Made by a program: the position numbers and the translations under genes
Assembly (NCBI GenBank): GCA_009777245.1
Contig: WRMF01000012.1
Coordinates: forward strand, 1 to 59,093
Reading direction: 5' to 3'
Length of the DNA stretch: 59,093 bases
Origin: Betaproteobacteria bacterium
GTDB taxonomy: Bacteria; Pseudomonadota; Gammaproteobacteria; Burkholderiales; Rhodocyclaceae
In this document: positions 8,823-18,871 of the stretch, piece after piece
How the letters are laid out: each line of letters starts with the position of its first letter
Numbering within the stretch: the first letter of the stretch is position 1
The notes under the pieces: model-generated
The model's input: only the letters and a program-made list of their open reading frames with translations
Told to the model about the DNA's origin: nothing
The model's database searches: none

Positions 8823-9629
8823 TCAAGGTTTGTTCCACGGGGCGACAGCTTCCCACCAGGAATTGAACGCTTTGTCCCACGGCGCAAGGTCATAGTTTTC
8901 TCCGTTATATTTGACGACAACGCTTGGCGGCTTTTTCCTGGCGTCGGATTCCGCTGAAAGTCTGAGGTCTGCAAAGCCGTTTGTGGATGTATTTTCAACA
9001 GCAATGAAAATATTTGCCTCGACATAATTTTCCTCATAGTCTTCGTCGTTATGACCACCACAGGGATTTCCAGAGATGACATGGCGACGCCACTTGTGCA
9101 TGTCCTGAGACAATATCGGACGTAACTCTTTTCCGGCAATGACGTATAGCGTGAGTTCATCACTCCATCCTCCATCGTAGGAACACCTGCTCTGAGAGGT
9201 AAATAATCGGAGCGCAAAGGCTCTGGTTGTTTCGGAGAGTTGGTATCTGGCAGTATCAAGTCGCAAAGAATACTTATCGAATTCCGTTGTGGCATCTTCC
9301 TGGATTGTTTCCTTGTAAGAGGCGATGACTTGTTTGCCTGAAATATTGACCACCACAAGCAGAAGTTGTTTCTCGTATTCAACGCCAGCATCGTAAGCAA
9401 ACGCAGCAATCATTCTGGATTTGTCCGTAGGCCAAGGCTTGCATTCGCCAGCTACGATAACTCGATATGAAAAATTATCCAGTTGGAAATGATTGCCTAC
9501 GATTTTCACAACGGCATCGTCGCAGCGTTTATGTTCATACGGTGTTTGCGCCCACGCAGGCAGACTGAAGACGACCAGCAGGCCGGTCAGCAGGGCAAGC
9601 CGCGACAAGAAACGGCGCGGGGTTTGCAT
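8823..9629 (-). CDS. Secreted hypothetical protein
   Basis: A 268-residue protein with a convincing signal peptide (positively charged QTPRRFLSR, hydrophobic LALLTGLLVVFSL, cleavage after PAWA near residue 27). The frame stays open upstream, but the extension is translated repeat sequence, so I start at the ATG at 9627-9629. The mature part has four cysteines (RCDD, GECK, SRCSY, NPCGG), enough for two disulfides, and mixed beta-strand-like segments; it ends with Trp-rich DKAFNSWWEAVAPWNKP. I do not recognise a family. It is upstream of pbpC on the same strand and probably co-transcribed, but a role in the cell wall is only a guess. Confidence 0.65.
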   Translation of the reverse strand: MQTPRRFLSRLALLTGLLVVFSLPAWAQTPYEHKRCDDAVVKIVGNHFQLDNFSYRVIVAGECKPWPTDKSRMIAAFAYDAGVEYEKQLLLVVVNISGKQVIASYKETIQEDATTEFDKYSLRLDTARYQLSETTRAFALRLFTSQSRCSYDGGWSDELTLYVIAGKELRPILSQDMHKWRRHVISGNPCGGHNDEDYEENYVEANIFIAVENTSTNGFADLRLSAESDARKKPPSVVVKYNGENYDLAPWDKAFNSWWEAVAPWNKP

Positions 9630-9671
9630 GTTTTTACTGCGGACAGCTATTTGGCAAACCACTGACGGTTT

Positions 9672-9783
9672 TGCCGCCACACCATTTAAAGAGGGGGCGC
9701 AAACTATCGGCTGCTCCGCCGCCAAGCCCCCTTTTGACTCGCGGCGAAGCCAAAGGGGGTGCCCCGAAGGGGCGGGGGTTTGA
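9672..9783 (-). repeat. Dispersed GGGGGCTTGGCGG repeat, copy A
   Basis: Read on the minus strand this contains a TCAAACCCCCGCCCC/GGGGC hairpin, then CAAAAGGGGGCTTGGCGGCG and GCGCCCCCTCTTTAAATGGT. The second half resembles 10552-10616 and the first half resembles 35215-35262. It separates vapC from the secreted protein gene and also extends into the discarded upstream part of that reading frame. Confidence 0.6.
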
Positions 9784-9790
9784 AATGTCG

Positions 9791-10204
9791 TCATGGCTTA
9801 CGCCTTGGGCGCGTCCAGTTTTCCACGGTCAAACCGGCGACACCGCTGAATGCGGCGTCATTGGTAACGAGTACGGAATCCGTTTCCAGCGCATGCGCGG
9901 CGATAAGCATGTCGAGCGCCCCAAGCGCCCAGCCTTCTTTTTCCATGTCCGCCCGCGCTTTCCCGCAGCGTTCCATTACCGCGCTATCCCAGGGCAGCAC
10001 GTCCACGCGCCGCAGAAATTCCATGACGGCTTTATGCAGACGTTTGGCGTCCGGCGCTTTTGCCAGACCGAACATCAATTCCCCGCCGGTGATTGCGGAG
10101 ATACATAGCAGGGCCATAGGAGTTTCAGTAACCCGTAGAGAGACATCGGTGCAGCCTTTGACGAGATGGCTTACCGTGTTTGTGTCAAGCATGTACCGCT
10201 TCAT
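9791..10204 (-). CDS. vapC: VapC-type PIN-domain ribonuclease toxin
   Basis: This is a 137-residue PIN-domain endoribonuclease. The acidic metal-binding residues are in place: Asp in YMLDTNTVSHLV (near residue 6), Glu in GGELMFGLAKA (about 40), Asp in ALDMLIAAHAL (about 96) and Asp in VLVTNDAAF (about 113). This order is typical of VapC proteins that cut tRNA or rRNA. The ATG at 10202-10204 overlaps the vapB stop as ATGA; an in-frame ATG three codons upstream is inside vapB and less likely. Toxicity is expected to be held in check by the upstream VapB. Confidence 0.9.
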   Translation of the reverse strand: MKRYMLDTNTVSHLVKGCTDVSLRVTETPMALLCISAITGGELMFGLAKAPDAKRLHKAVMEFLRRVDVLPWDSAVMERCGKARADMEKEGWALGALDMLIAAHALETDSVLVTNDAAFSGVAGLTVENWTRPRRKP

Positions 10205-10461
10205 TCTTGCCATCCCGCAAAAGGATCACGATCTTCTACGCCCTGGTTACGCTCGGCGGCATCCAAAAAATTGGCGGGCACGTCAGCGCCCTTTAACGCC
10301 ACAAAGAAGTCTTCCCATGTTGCGGGCTTGCGCGACAGGATAACGTCGCCGGTCTGTGGGTCCTGACGAATGAAAACCTCTTTCTCGGCAAAGCGATAGG
10401 CGGCAGGCAAGCGAACCGCCTGGCTGCGACCATTGGTAAACAACTTGGCAATTTGGCTCAC
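10201..10461 (-). CDS. vapB: VapB-type antitoxin
   Basis: An 86-residue antitoxin with an AbrB/MazE-like swapped-hairpin DNA-binding domain at the N-terminus (AKLFTNGRSQAVRLPAAYRF and EVFIRQDPQTGDVILSRK) and an acidic C-terminal toxin-binding tail ending in DPFAGWQE. The chosen start is GTG at 10459-10461, preceded by a strong ribosome-binding site GGAGAGG six bases away; longer upstream extensions have no support and would run through the operator region. Toxin and antitoxin overlap by 4 bp. Confidence 0.88.
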   Translation of the reverse strand: MSQIAKLFTNGRSQAVRLPAAYRFAEKEVFIRQDPQTGDVILSRKPATWEDFFVALKGADVPANFLDAAERNQGVEDRDPFAGWQE

Positions 10462-10479
10462 GATTCCTCTCCGGTAGTT

Positions 10480-10518
10480 GGCATATATCCAAGAATATAC
10501 CAATAGCAGGCATATATC
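10480..10518. promoter_or_regulatory. Candidate vapBC operator/promoter region
   Basis: The decamer GGCATATATC occurs twice (10480-10489 and 10509-10518) with a further GAATATACC between. On the minus strand a TTGACA is found further upstream at 10526-10531. The direct repeats 29 bp apart lie just ahead of the vapB ribosome-binding site and are a natural VapB binding site (inference). Confidence 0.45.
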
Positions 10519-10551
10519 AATGCGTATTGTCAAGAGCTATCCCGATAATGG

Positions 10552-10616
10552 AAAAGGGGGGCTTGGCGGTGGAGCAACCGAGGGCTTGTACCCCATTTCT
10601 GAAAGGTGGTGGCATG
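10552..10616 (+). repeat. Dispersed GGGGGCTTGGCGG repeat, copy B
   Basis: Reads GGGGGGCTTGGCGGTGGAGC on the plus strand and then ACCCCATTTCTGAAAGGTGG, matching copy A (minus strand of 9672-9735) over about 60 bp with scattered differences. It sits between vapB and the purK fragment. No coding sequence is evident in 10534-10682. Confidence 0.55.
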
Positions 10617-10682
10617 TAGCGCCTGTGGGTTTGCCGGAATGAATCTACCAGAACCGAAACCGCTCCGGCCTGCATGTTCCCC

Positions 10683-10961
10683 CTAAAACCCCGCCCTGAT
10701 ACCGATAGCGCATCTTGCCGCCAGCGCCACGGGCAGCGCATCATCCAGGTGCTTGTCGACTACCGTAAAATGCCCCATTTTGCGGCCATGTCGGGGATGG
10801 CGTTTGCCGTATAGGCGCAAGACCAGATTTGGCACGGCATAAAGCGCGTTCCAAGCCGGTTCGCGGATTGTGCCGTCCGCATCAAACCAGATGTCGCCAA
10901 GCAAATTGACCATGACGGAAGCCGAATGCGGGCGCGGATCATGCAGAGGCAGACCGCACAC
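10683..10961 (-). pseudogene. purK: purK C-terminal fragment
   Basis: PurK is the ATP-dependent 5-(carboxyamino)imidazole ribonucleotide synthase of purine synthesis. The minus strand encodes only its last ~93 residues: VCGLPLHDPRPHSASVMVNL, then a tail with LYGKRHPRHGRKMGHFTVV, which are the conserved end of the ATP-grasp fold. Homology begins at VCGLPL (about 10961), directly against a perfect palindrome at 10966-10991; the N-terminal three quarters of the gene is absent from the window. An in-frame ATG inside the palindrome exists (10979) but would not make an active enzyme. Thus this is a truncated remnant; an intact purK, if any, must be elsewhere. Confidence 0.8.
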
Positions 10962-10965
10962 GTAT

Positions 10966-10991
10966 CCCCTCTCCCGCAAGCGGGAGAGGGG
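10966..10991. repeat. Perfect CTCTCCCGC palindrome
   Basis: Two perfect 12-bp arms, CCCCTCTCCCGC and GCGGGAGAGGGG, around AA. It is the cleanest member of the family also seen at 6177-6217 and 48749-48880. It marks the break point of the purK fragment. Confidence 0.85.
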
Positions 10992-11052
10992 AGTAAGCGC
11001 ACTCCCAGGCCGTCTCGCTATTTGCAGAAAGCATTATAATGTGTCGAGGAAT

Positions 11053-11072
11053 CCCCTGCCTCAAGGCAGGGG
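11053..11072. repeat. Small hairpin after waaA
   Basis: CCCCTGCC and GGCAGGGG flank a TCAA loop just beyond the waaA stop codon, followed on the plus strand by GCGACTCAACA twice. It could be a weak transcription end for waaA on the minus strand, but there is no T-run after it. Confidence 0.4.
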
Positions 11073-11076
11073 CGAC

Positions 11077-12348
11077 TCAACAGCGACTCAACAGCTTTTC
11101 CAAAAGGCAGAGGGTTAGTTCGGTCGCGCCGCGATTCTTTCCGGCAAAGGCAAGGGCGGATTCACGCATGGCTTGCAGCTTAGTGGGGTTGACAAGCAGT
11201 TTTGCGATTTCTTCGCCCAGTTCAGATACGTTTTGTACGCGTCTGGCGGCTCCTGCGGCAATGGCGTCAAGCGTGGCCTGGGCAAAGTTGAAAGTGTGGG
11301 GGCCGATTAAAACCGGACAGGCGGCTGCGGCGGCTTCGATCAGATTTTGTCCGCCCAGTGGCAGCAGACTGCCGCCGATGAACGCAATGTCCGCTAGGCG
11401 GTAGTAGGCGGGCATTTCCCCCATGCTGTCGCCCAGCCAGACTTCGGCGTCCCTGTCCGGCAAGCCTTGCGAGCGGCGGGAAAAGAGAAGACCATGCTGG
11501 CCGATTAATTGGGCTACCGTGTCGAATCGTTGCGGGTGGCGAGGAACAAGAACCAAGAGAGGGCGGGGTTCAGGGAATTTTCTTTGCAGGTCAAGCAATA
11601 ACGCTTCTTCGCCTTCGCGGGTGCTGGCGGCAAGCCAGACGGGACGATTAAGTTCCTTCTTCCAGTCCTGCCCCAGCTTCAACAATGCGGGGTCGGGGAG
11701 CATGTCGAATTTCAGGTTGCCGCAAATGCTGATACGCGGCGCGCCGAGAATGGCGAGCCGGTTGGCGTCCGCCTCGCTTTGCGCGGCGACGGCGGCAAGG
11801 CTTGCCAACGCCGGACGGATTAGCGGCGTAATTCGGGCATAGGCGCGGGCGGAACGGCTTGATAAGCGGGCATTGACCAGCGCAATCGGCAGTTTGCGTC
11901 TGGCGGCGTCAAAAAGCAGGTTAGGCCAGATTTCCGTCTCCATGACAATGCCGAGCGCGGGCTGAAAACGTCTGAAAAAACGTCGCGTCGCGCCGGGCAG
12001 GTCGTAGGGCAGCCAGGTTTGCAGAATGCGCGGCTCATGCCGGTAGAGTTCCAGCGCAGTCGCATATCCGGTGGGTGTTGTGGATGTTATCAGCAGGCGA
12101 TAATCTGGATAATGTTCAAGGAGCGCGTCAATCAGGGGTTTGGCGGCGCGGGTTTCGCCTACGGAGACGGCGTGCAGCCAGATAATCGGCATTTGCGACG
12201 GGCGAAGGCTGGGCGAACTGTAGAAGGCAAAGCGTTCCCGCCATTTTTGCCGATAACCGGGCTGTTTTCTTCCGCGCCAGAAAAGGCGCAGCAGAATGAA
12301 CGGCGTTGCCAGATAAAAAAGAAGGCTGTAGAAAAAGCGGGGCATCAT
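11077..12348 (-). CDS. waaA: 3-deoxy-D-manno-octulosonic acid (Kdo) transferase
   Basis: WaaA (KdtA) transfers Kdo from CMP-Kdo to lipid IVA at the inner membrane, the first step of LPS core assembly. The 423-residue protein starts MMPRFFYSLLFYLATPFILL, a membrane-associating N-terminus, followed by the GT30 signature WLHAVSVGETRAAKPLI, the GT-B donor-site segments VLVPRHPQRF and PLGGQNLIEAAAAACPVLIG. I chose the ATG overlapping the waaC stop (ATGA at 12345-12348); a longer frame upstream lies entirely within waaC. The gene pair waaC-waaA is a plausible core-LPS operon. Confidence 0.93.
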   Translation of the reverse strand: MMPRFFYSLLFYLATPFILLRLFWRGRKQPGYRQKWRERFAFYSSPSLRPSQMPIIWLHAVSVGETRAAKPLIDALLEHYPDYRLLITSTTPTGYATALELYRHEPRILQTWLPYDLPGATRRFFRRFQPALGIVMETEIWPNLLFDAARRKLPIALVNARLSSRSARAYARITPLIRPALASLAAVAAQSEADANRLAILGAPRISICGNLKFDMLPDPALLKLGQDWKKELNRPVWLAASTREGEEALLLDLQRKFPEPRPLLVLVPRHPQRFDTVAQLIGQHGLLFSRRSQGLPDRDAEVWLGDSMGEMPAYYRLADIAFIGGSLLPLGGQNLIEAAAAACPVLIGPHTFNFAQATLDAIAAGAARRVQNVSELGEEIAKLLVNPTKLQAMRESALAFAGKNRGATELTLCLLEKLLSRC

Positions 12349-13319
12349 GAACGATAGTCGGGTAAAAATGGAGCAAGCGCGGTCAATGCCGCCTCTAAAT
12401 CCGGGATTTGGTTTTTTCCGCCCAGATTTTGATGCCATTGTCGGCAAAATACGCCGGTGCGTTTCGGGTCTGTGGCAGTATGAATAACGAGGGTCGGCAA
12501 TCCTACTGCCGCCGCAAGGTGGGAAAGGCCGGTATCAACGCCGACGGCGAAGCGGGCGTTGGCAAAGAGAGCGGCAAGGTCGGCAAGGCGCATCGGCGGG
12601 ATAGCCTGCGCGCCGGGAATTTGTCCCGCGATATGTTCCGCCCGCCGCCGCTCTATGGGCGAGCCGCCGGGCAGGAGCACGATAAGCCCGCAAAGGGAGA
12701 GGGCGCGTCCCAGATTGATCCAGCGCGTCTCCGGCCAGAGCTTGTCGTCAAGGCTGCAAGCGGTGAGAAAGACTACCGAATCGCTGTCTTTCCGAAGCGA
12801 GAAACCAAGGCCATAATCGGGGCCGTCTGCCGGAATGTCATGGCCGAAAGCCGTCGCCGCCAGACAACGGTTGCGCTCGACGGCATGAAGGTTTTTCGGG
12901 ACGGACAGGCGAATATCATAAGCGCGAGCCGCCAGGGATTCGCGGGCTGAATCGGCGGCAAAGCCGAATTTTTTTCCCTTTGTCCAGTGTACGATCCAGG
13001 CGCTTTTGACAAGTCCCTGGGTGTCAAGTATAGCGTCATATTCCCGCGCTGCGAACATGGCGCGTGTCGCCTTGATTTCCCGCCAGGTTGTCGGAGAGAA
13101 GGGGCGCTTTTTCCAGCGGCGAAAGGCAACCGGAAGAACATCGCGCGCGGCAGGATGCAGGCGGGGAATGTCGGCAAAGGATTCTTCCACCGCCCAATCA
13201 AGCGTGGCATTCGGAAAGTTGGCGATAATGTCGCTTGCCACCGGCAGGTTATGGACGACATCCCCCATCGAGGAAGTCTTGACCAGTAGAATGCGAGGGG
13301 CGGCGGGAAGGTTGGTCAT
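12345..13319 (-). CDS. waaC: LPS heptosyltransferase I
   Basis: WaaC adds the first L-glycero-D-manno-heptose onto Kdo2-lipid A. The 324-residue GT9 protein has the N-terminal ILLVKTSSMGDVVHNLPVASD motif and the acceptor-side WAVEESFADIPRLHP, plus the donor-site GVDTGLSHLAAAVGLPTLV, all typical of heptosyltransferase I. It overlaps waaA by 4 bp. Immediately downstream of its own start side (13320-13604) there is no gene, only a degenerate repeat fragment. Confidence 0.93.
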   Translation of the reverse strand: MTNLPAAPRILLVKTSSMGDVVHNLPVASDIIANFPNATLDWAVEESFADIPRLHPAARDVLPVAFRRWKKRPFSPTTWREIKATRAMFAAREYDAILDTQGLVKSAWIVHWTKGKKFGFAADSARESLAARAYDIRLSVPKNLHAVERNRCLAATAFGHDIPADGPDYGLGFSLRKDSDSVVFLTACSLDDKLWPETRWINLGRALSLCGLIVLLPGGSPIERRRAEHIAGQIPGAQAIPPMRLADLAALFANARFAVGVDTGLSHLAAAVGLPTLVIHTATDPKRTGVFCRQWHQNLGGKNQIPDLEAALTALAPFLPDYRS

Positions 13320-13376
13320 GGCATGGCAGCGGGATTAGGGCAGTTAAGTCTTATACAGCAAACGGAAATTTTTGTT

Positions 13377-13434
13377 CTGGATTCCTGCCTTCGCTGAGAT
13401 GACAATGGGTTGTAGTTTGCGCTAAAAAGTGACT
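13377..13434 (+). repeat. Decayed right end of the GGATTCCCGCC mini-element
   Basis: CTGGATTCCTGCCTTCGCTG and the following GATGACAATGGGTTGTAGT match the right end plus flank of the element at 49747-49800, with about eight substitutions. The left end is missing. The remaining 13435-13604 stretch shows no gene to me. Confidence 0.55.
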
Positions 13435-13604
13435 GCATCTGGTAGTCTCAAGGTTTATGTGAGCCAAATGCGCTCCACAATATTGTGCCTTTCAGCAACC
13501 GCTCTTTGTTGGAGTTCGCGCTGATCACCCCAACCTGTAGCGCTTCGGATATCATGATCGCCACGCGTGCGATTCCACATCCGGCAAAGTCGTTTCAGGC
13601 GGAT

Positions 13605-14735
13605 TCAAGGATTGTTAAACGGCAGTGGAAGTTGCCCGATATGCGAACCATCGGGGTCAGGATTGCGAGCTACATTTGCCGTGCGCGGTGCTAACCGTTT
13701 CAGCGCAATTTCCAAGGTACGGTCGTCGAACAGCCTGTTCTTTCGCCCCGCCGCGTCGGAGTCACGACACCAATGGTGCAGGCTCTCGCGTACGGCGGAC
13801 ACCGTTGGAGTCACGCCATCCTTTATCAGCAGCCAGTCTACTGTAGCCAATAGTTCCATGCCGAAAGGTGACTCGAAGCCGTCAATCAAGGCCGCTGTGG
13901 CTTCCAGCGCCGGGGCATACTCCTTGGCCTCGTTCTTCAGATAGGTCTGGACGAAGGTTTTGCGTTCGTCGTCAAACCAAATCACATCGAACGGATCGGC
14001 ATCCGCAATCCGCTTTTCGCAATGCAGATAGCTGCCGTCCAATCCTTCTAGCAAATGACGCAGGCGGTCAGCATAGGGACCGTACGTGTGCGGCGTGAAG
14101 CGTAAATCCAGCGACTTCAAACCCTCGCGCTCAATGTTGCGCTCCAGAAACCATGCTAGTTTCTGAATTTCCAGCAGACTGCATTCCATACCCAACACCC
14201 AGTAGCGGCGCACTAGTTCGGCAATCAGGGCACGAGCTGGGGTTAGCTTCTCAACTCCGGTGCGCTTGACTACATTCTGATACTTCGAGGTTGGCTCGAA
14301 CACGATGATTTCGGCATCCAGATCAGCCAGAGTTGCCTCAATATGCGGTCGTACTTTGTCCCAGGTCAGTCCGCCATTACCCGTGCCCAGCGGCGGGATA
14401 GCGATGGATTTGACCTTATTTTCAATCACGAAACGGCGCAGGTCTTGTAACCCTTCTGTGATCCATTCTATGCGCGAGTTCCCGCGCCAGTGTTGTTTGG
14501 TCGGGAAATTAACGATCCAGCGAGGGATGTCCAGTTCGTTGATCTCGGTGACGAACATCTTGCCGGTGTGCACTTTATTAGCCTTGCAGGCGGCAGCATA
14601 GCGGCGAAAGTTTTCGCTAAAACGCTCCTTGAACATAAGCGCAATGCCCTTGCCCATCATGCCTACAGTATTGACGGTGTTGACCAGCGCCTCAGCGCGA
14701 GCATCTAATAGATTGCCTTGCGTGAACGTAATCAT
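13605..14735 (-). CDS. darG: DarG antitoxin (macrodomain DNA ADP-ribosyl hydrolase)
   Basis: DarG removes ADP-ribose that DarT places on thymidine in single-stranded DNA and also binds the toxin. The 376-residue protein has an N-terminal macrodomain (about 1-155) with [18 protein letters not shown] forming the ADP-ribose pocket and [13 protein letters not shown] as the phosphate loop. The C-terminal part (about 165-376, [13 protein letters not shown] and onward) matches the DarT-interaction domain found in DarG but not in plain macrodomain proteins. The ATG at 14733-14735 overlaps the darT stop as ATGA, so translation is coupled. Order darT-darG is the standard one. Confidence 0.92.
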   Translation of the reverse strand: MITFTQGNLLDARAEALVNTVNTVGMMGKGIALMFKERFSENFRRYAAACKANKVHTGKMFVTEINELDIPRWIVNFPTKQHWRGNSRIEWITEGLQDLRRFVIENKVKSIAIPPLGTGNGGLTWDKVRPHIEATLADLDAEIIVFEPTSKYQNVVKRTGVEKLTPARALIAELVRRYWVLGMECSLLEIQKLAWFLERNIEREGLKSLDLRFTPHTYGPYADRLRHLLEGLDGSYLHCEKRIADADPFDVIWFDDERKTFVQTYLKNEAKEYAPALEATAALIDGFESPFGMELLATVDWLLIKDGVTPTVSAVRESLHHWCRDSDAAGRKNRLFDDRTLEIALKRLAPRTANVARNPDPDGSHIGQLPLPFNNP

Positions 14736-15382
14736 CGGAAATACCACTTGGTGCTGGTCAAGACAGTTAAGTTCAGGTTTCGTGCCTGAAGCTGTTGCTC
14801 AATGGACTGCTTCAAATTATCCGTGTAACACACAATGCTACGCAAGCCATTAATCGGCAAGTGCAGGTGAACCAGCGCTTCTGCCTGATACCGCTCGAAT
14901 TTGGCAGGGTTTTCCGGGTCGCGCTGTAAACCTTGCTCTTGAAGTAGTGACCAATCGATCTTGTCAAGATCGGTCAAATCGGAATAGAAGTTCGCCCACT
15001 GGTAGTAGGCATGGCTGTCGGTAAACAAAAAAGCCAATCCTTGCGCGGCGATGTGACGCAAACTGGAAACAAGAATCACGATTTCCTCATTGGATCGTTT
15101 CTTGATGCCGCCATAGCCGGTTGTGATATTGAGCAGCATCGGCGAAAACGGTGTGAAATAGAACGGTACATAGTCGTTCAGACATCCGTGTGGCGGTAGC
15201 GGCACCCGACGGCTGGCGCGCTTGTCGATCAGATCCTGATTACCTATGTTTACCCAGTCCGGAGACTTCGCGTTACTACTACTGCAATGCAGACCGTTGT
15301 CCAGAATCCACGGCAGATTATCTCGGTGCATGATGCGCCAAATCATCGCCTTTTCTGGATTGAGAATAGGGTGGCTAGCCAT
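14732..15382 (-). CDS. darT: DarT toxin (DNA ADP-ribosyltransferase)
   Basis: DarT uses NAD+ to ADP-ribosylate thymine in a short single-stranded DNA motif, blocking replication; DarTG systems act in phage defence. The 216-residue protein begins [20 protein letters not shown] and has the conserved [13 protein letters not shown], the [12 protein letters not shown] arginine region with [12 protein letters not shown], and the catalytic glutamate in [15 protein letters not shown], all of DUF4433/DarT. The start was set at the ATG at 15380-15382, matching the family N-terminus; a TTG six codons upstream is possible. Promoter elements lie at 15418-15447. Confidence 0.92.
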   Translation of the reverse strand: MASHPILNPEKAMIWRIMHRDNLPWILDNGLHCSSSNAKSPDWVNIGNQDLIDKRASRRVPLPPHGCLNDYVPFYFTPFSPMLLNITTGYGGIKKRSNEEIVILVSSLRHIAAQGLAFLFTDSHAYYQWANFYSDLTDLDKIDWSLLQEQGLQRDPENPAKFERYQAEALVHLHLPINGLRSIVCYTDNLKQSIEQQLQARNLNLTVLTSTKWYFR

Positions 15383-15417
15383 ACACGGACATTGAAGCAA
15401 TATGGAAAGTACCGACT

Positions 15418-15447
15418 ATACTATCAGCAAGGAACATAGTTTGACAA
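15418..15447 (-). promoter_or_regulatory. Sigma-70 promoter of darTG
   Basis: Minus-strand TTGTCA (15447-15442) and TAGTAT (15423-15418) are separated by 18 bp, about 36 bp ahead of the darT ATG. Good -10/-35 similarity; spacing is slightly long. Confidence 0.55.
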
Positions 15448-15520
15448 TGAGCAAATCGGACAATGTTACCGTTTTCCAATCTGACCGGCGTTGTCCGAGG
15501 CAAGCCGCCATGATCCACGC

Positions 15521-17535
<2,015 letters not shown>

Positions 17536-17573
17536 GGCGTGGTTTTCAGTCGGCCTTGGGCAAAGCGTTAATT

Positions 17574-18266
17574 TTACGTCTTCGGGCGCAGGGGGCGCAT
17601 GATGCGTTCTTCAAACTCGGCGGGCGCGACGTACTGCAAGATATTCTTGCCCTTGCTGTCGAGCACGATGTCCAGGCCCTTGTCCGGGTACAAATAATGT
17701 TGCAGGTTTTCTCCCGTGGTTATCACTTCGGCAGGACGACCAAAGCGCGAGGCTACGGCTTCGGCGTCAATACGCGCATTGGGAACGAGGGTAATTGCCG
17801 CAATCGGCATGGTTTTGGCGATCCTTATGTCGTCGGGATGCAGGATAAATTTTCTGCTTCCGTTTCGCATGTATTCTACGTTGATTGAACGGGCAAGCAT
17901 CGCGGTAATCATTTCCTGCGGCGCATCCAGAGAGAGAACCATCCTTGTCTGGATGAAGTCCAGGGAAACCCGGTTGTAATAGCCTTCCAGCGCGGCGTCA
18001 TTTGTTATTTCTTCTCTGGGGATATTGGCGGCAACCATGACGGCGATCTCCATCTCCTCGCCAAATCGCGCGATGACATCCGAGAGGGAGCTGATTCCGG
18101 GATAAAGCCCGAAAACGCGGGTTTGCCCGGCTTCGTCAAGTTCGATTTGCCAGGGAAGCCCGATGTCGCCTTGCGGTGTTTTCGCCACGGGAAACAAGAA
18201 GGGCAGGAAGAAGAGGGCGACGGTAATGGCAACGAAAGCCAGACAGGAGAGCAGAATTTTTTTCAT
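17574..18266 (-). CDS. Membrane-anchored hypothetical protein
   Basis: A 230-residue protein beginning MKKILLSCLAFVAITVALFF, a single hydrophobic N-terminal segment that is either an uncleaved anchor or a signal peptide; the remainder is soluble and likely periplasmic. Segments such as GLYPGISSLSDVIARFGEE and ASRFGRPAEVITTGENLQHY look like two short related halves, each placing a GxSxxDVxxRFG-like turn before a beta strand, reminiscent of SmpA/BamE-type or Lpp-associated small domains; this is weak. It stands alone 38 bp upstream of nadE on the same strand, possibly the first gene of a three-gene unit with nadE and glnB. Confidence 0.65.
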   Translation of the reverse strand: MKKILLSCLAFVAITVALFFLPFLFPVAKTPQGDIGLPWQIELDEAGQTRVFGLYPGISSLSDVIARFGEEMEIAVMVAANIPREEITNDAALEGYYNRVSLDFIQTRMVLSLDAPQEMITAMLARSINVEYMRNGSRKFILHPDDIRIAKTMPIAAITLVPNARIDAEAVASRFGRPAEVITTGENLQHYLYPDKGLDIVLDSKGKNILQYVAPAEFEERIMRPLRPKT

Positions 18267-18416
18267 CGCGGCAATAAAAAAGGGCGGGCTGTGTATCGTA
18301 ACAGGTAAATCGGCATGGTTTCACGGAATCCGCAGAAGGGTCGGGGAAATCTCATTTGCCCCTGCCGGGGGTTTGCAAGCCGCATAGCGGTATAGCGGCG
18401 TTTTTATAGTGTCCCC

Positions 18417-18445
18417 TTGCGTTTGATTTGTGTTCAGGGTATGGT
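18417..18445 (+). promoter_or_regulatory. Possible promoter of the CA-repeat leader
   Basis: TTGCGT (18417-18422), 17 bp, TATGGT (18440-18445). The match is moderate (3/6 and 4/6). The expected start near 18452 precedes the candidate GTG start at 18499 of the small reading frame. Confidence 0.3.
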
Positions 18446-18498
18446 TACGGGGTGTTTGTGAATTGTTCAAGGTTACTGTAGTGCAAGCAGGCAATTTT

Positions 18499-18729
<231 letters not shown>

Positions 18730-18798
18730 TCGCCGCTTAGACCTTGCCGCGTTCAGGCTCCGCAAGGCTTTTGACAGTTCACGTTCCCGCAAATTCAT

Positions 18799-18829
18799 AG
18801 CCCCGCTCCCGTCAGGAGCGGGGCTTTTT
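18799..18829 (+). terminator. Intrinsic terminator between the CA tract and mod
   Basis: An 11-bp perfect stem (AGCCCCGCTCC with GGAGCGGGGCT, loop CGTCA) followed by TTTTT on the plus strand. It ends 42 bp before the mod ATG, so any transcript from upstream must pass it to reach mod. It lies inside the region that is translated only in the alternative register of the small ORF. Confidence 0.85.
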
Positions 18830-18871
18830 GTCGCGCAGGACAAAAACCGCTCCAGCCGTTAAGGAATAGTC

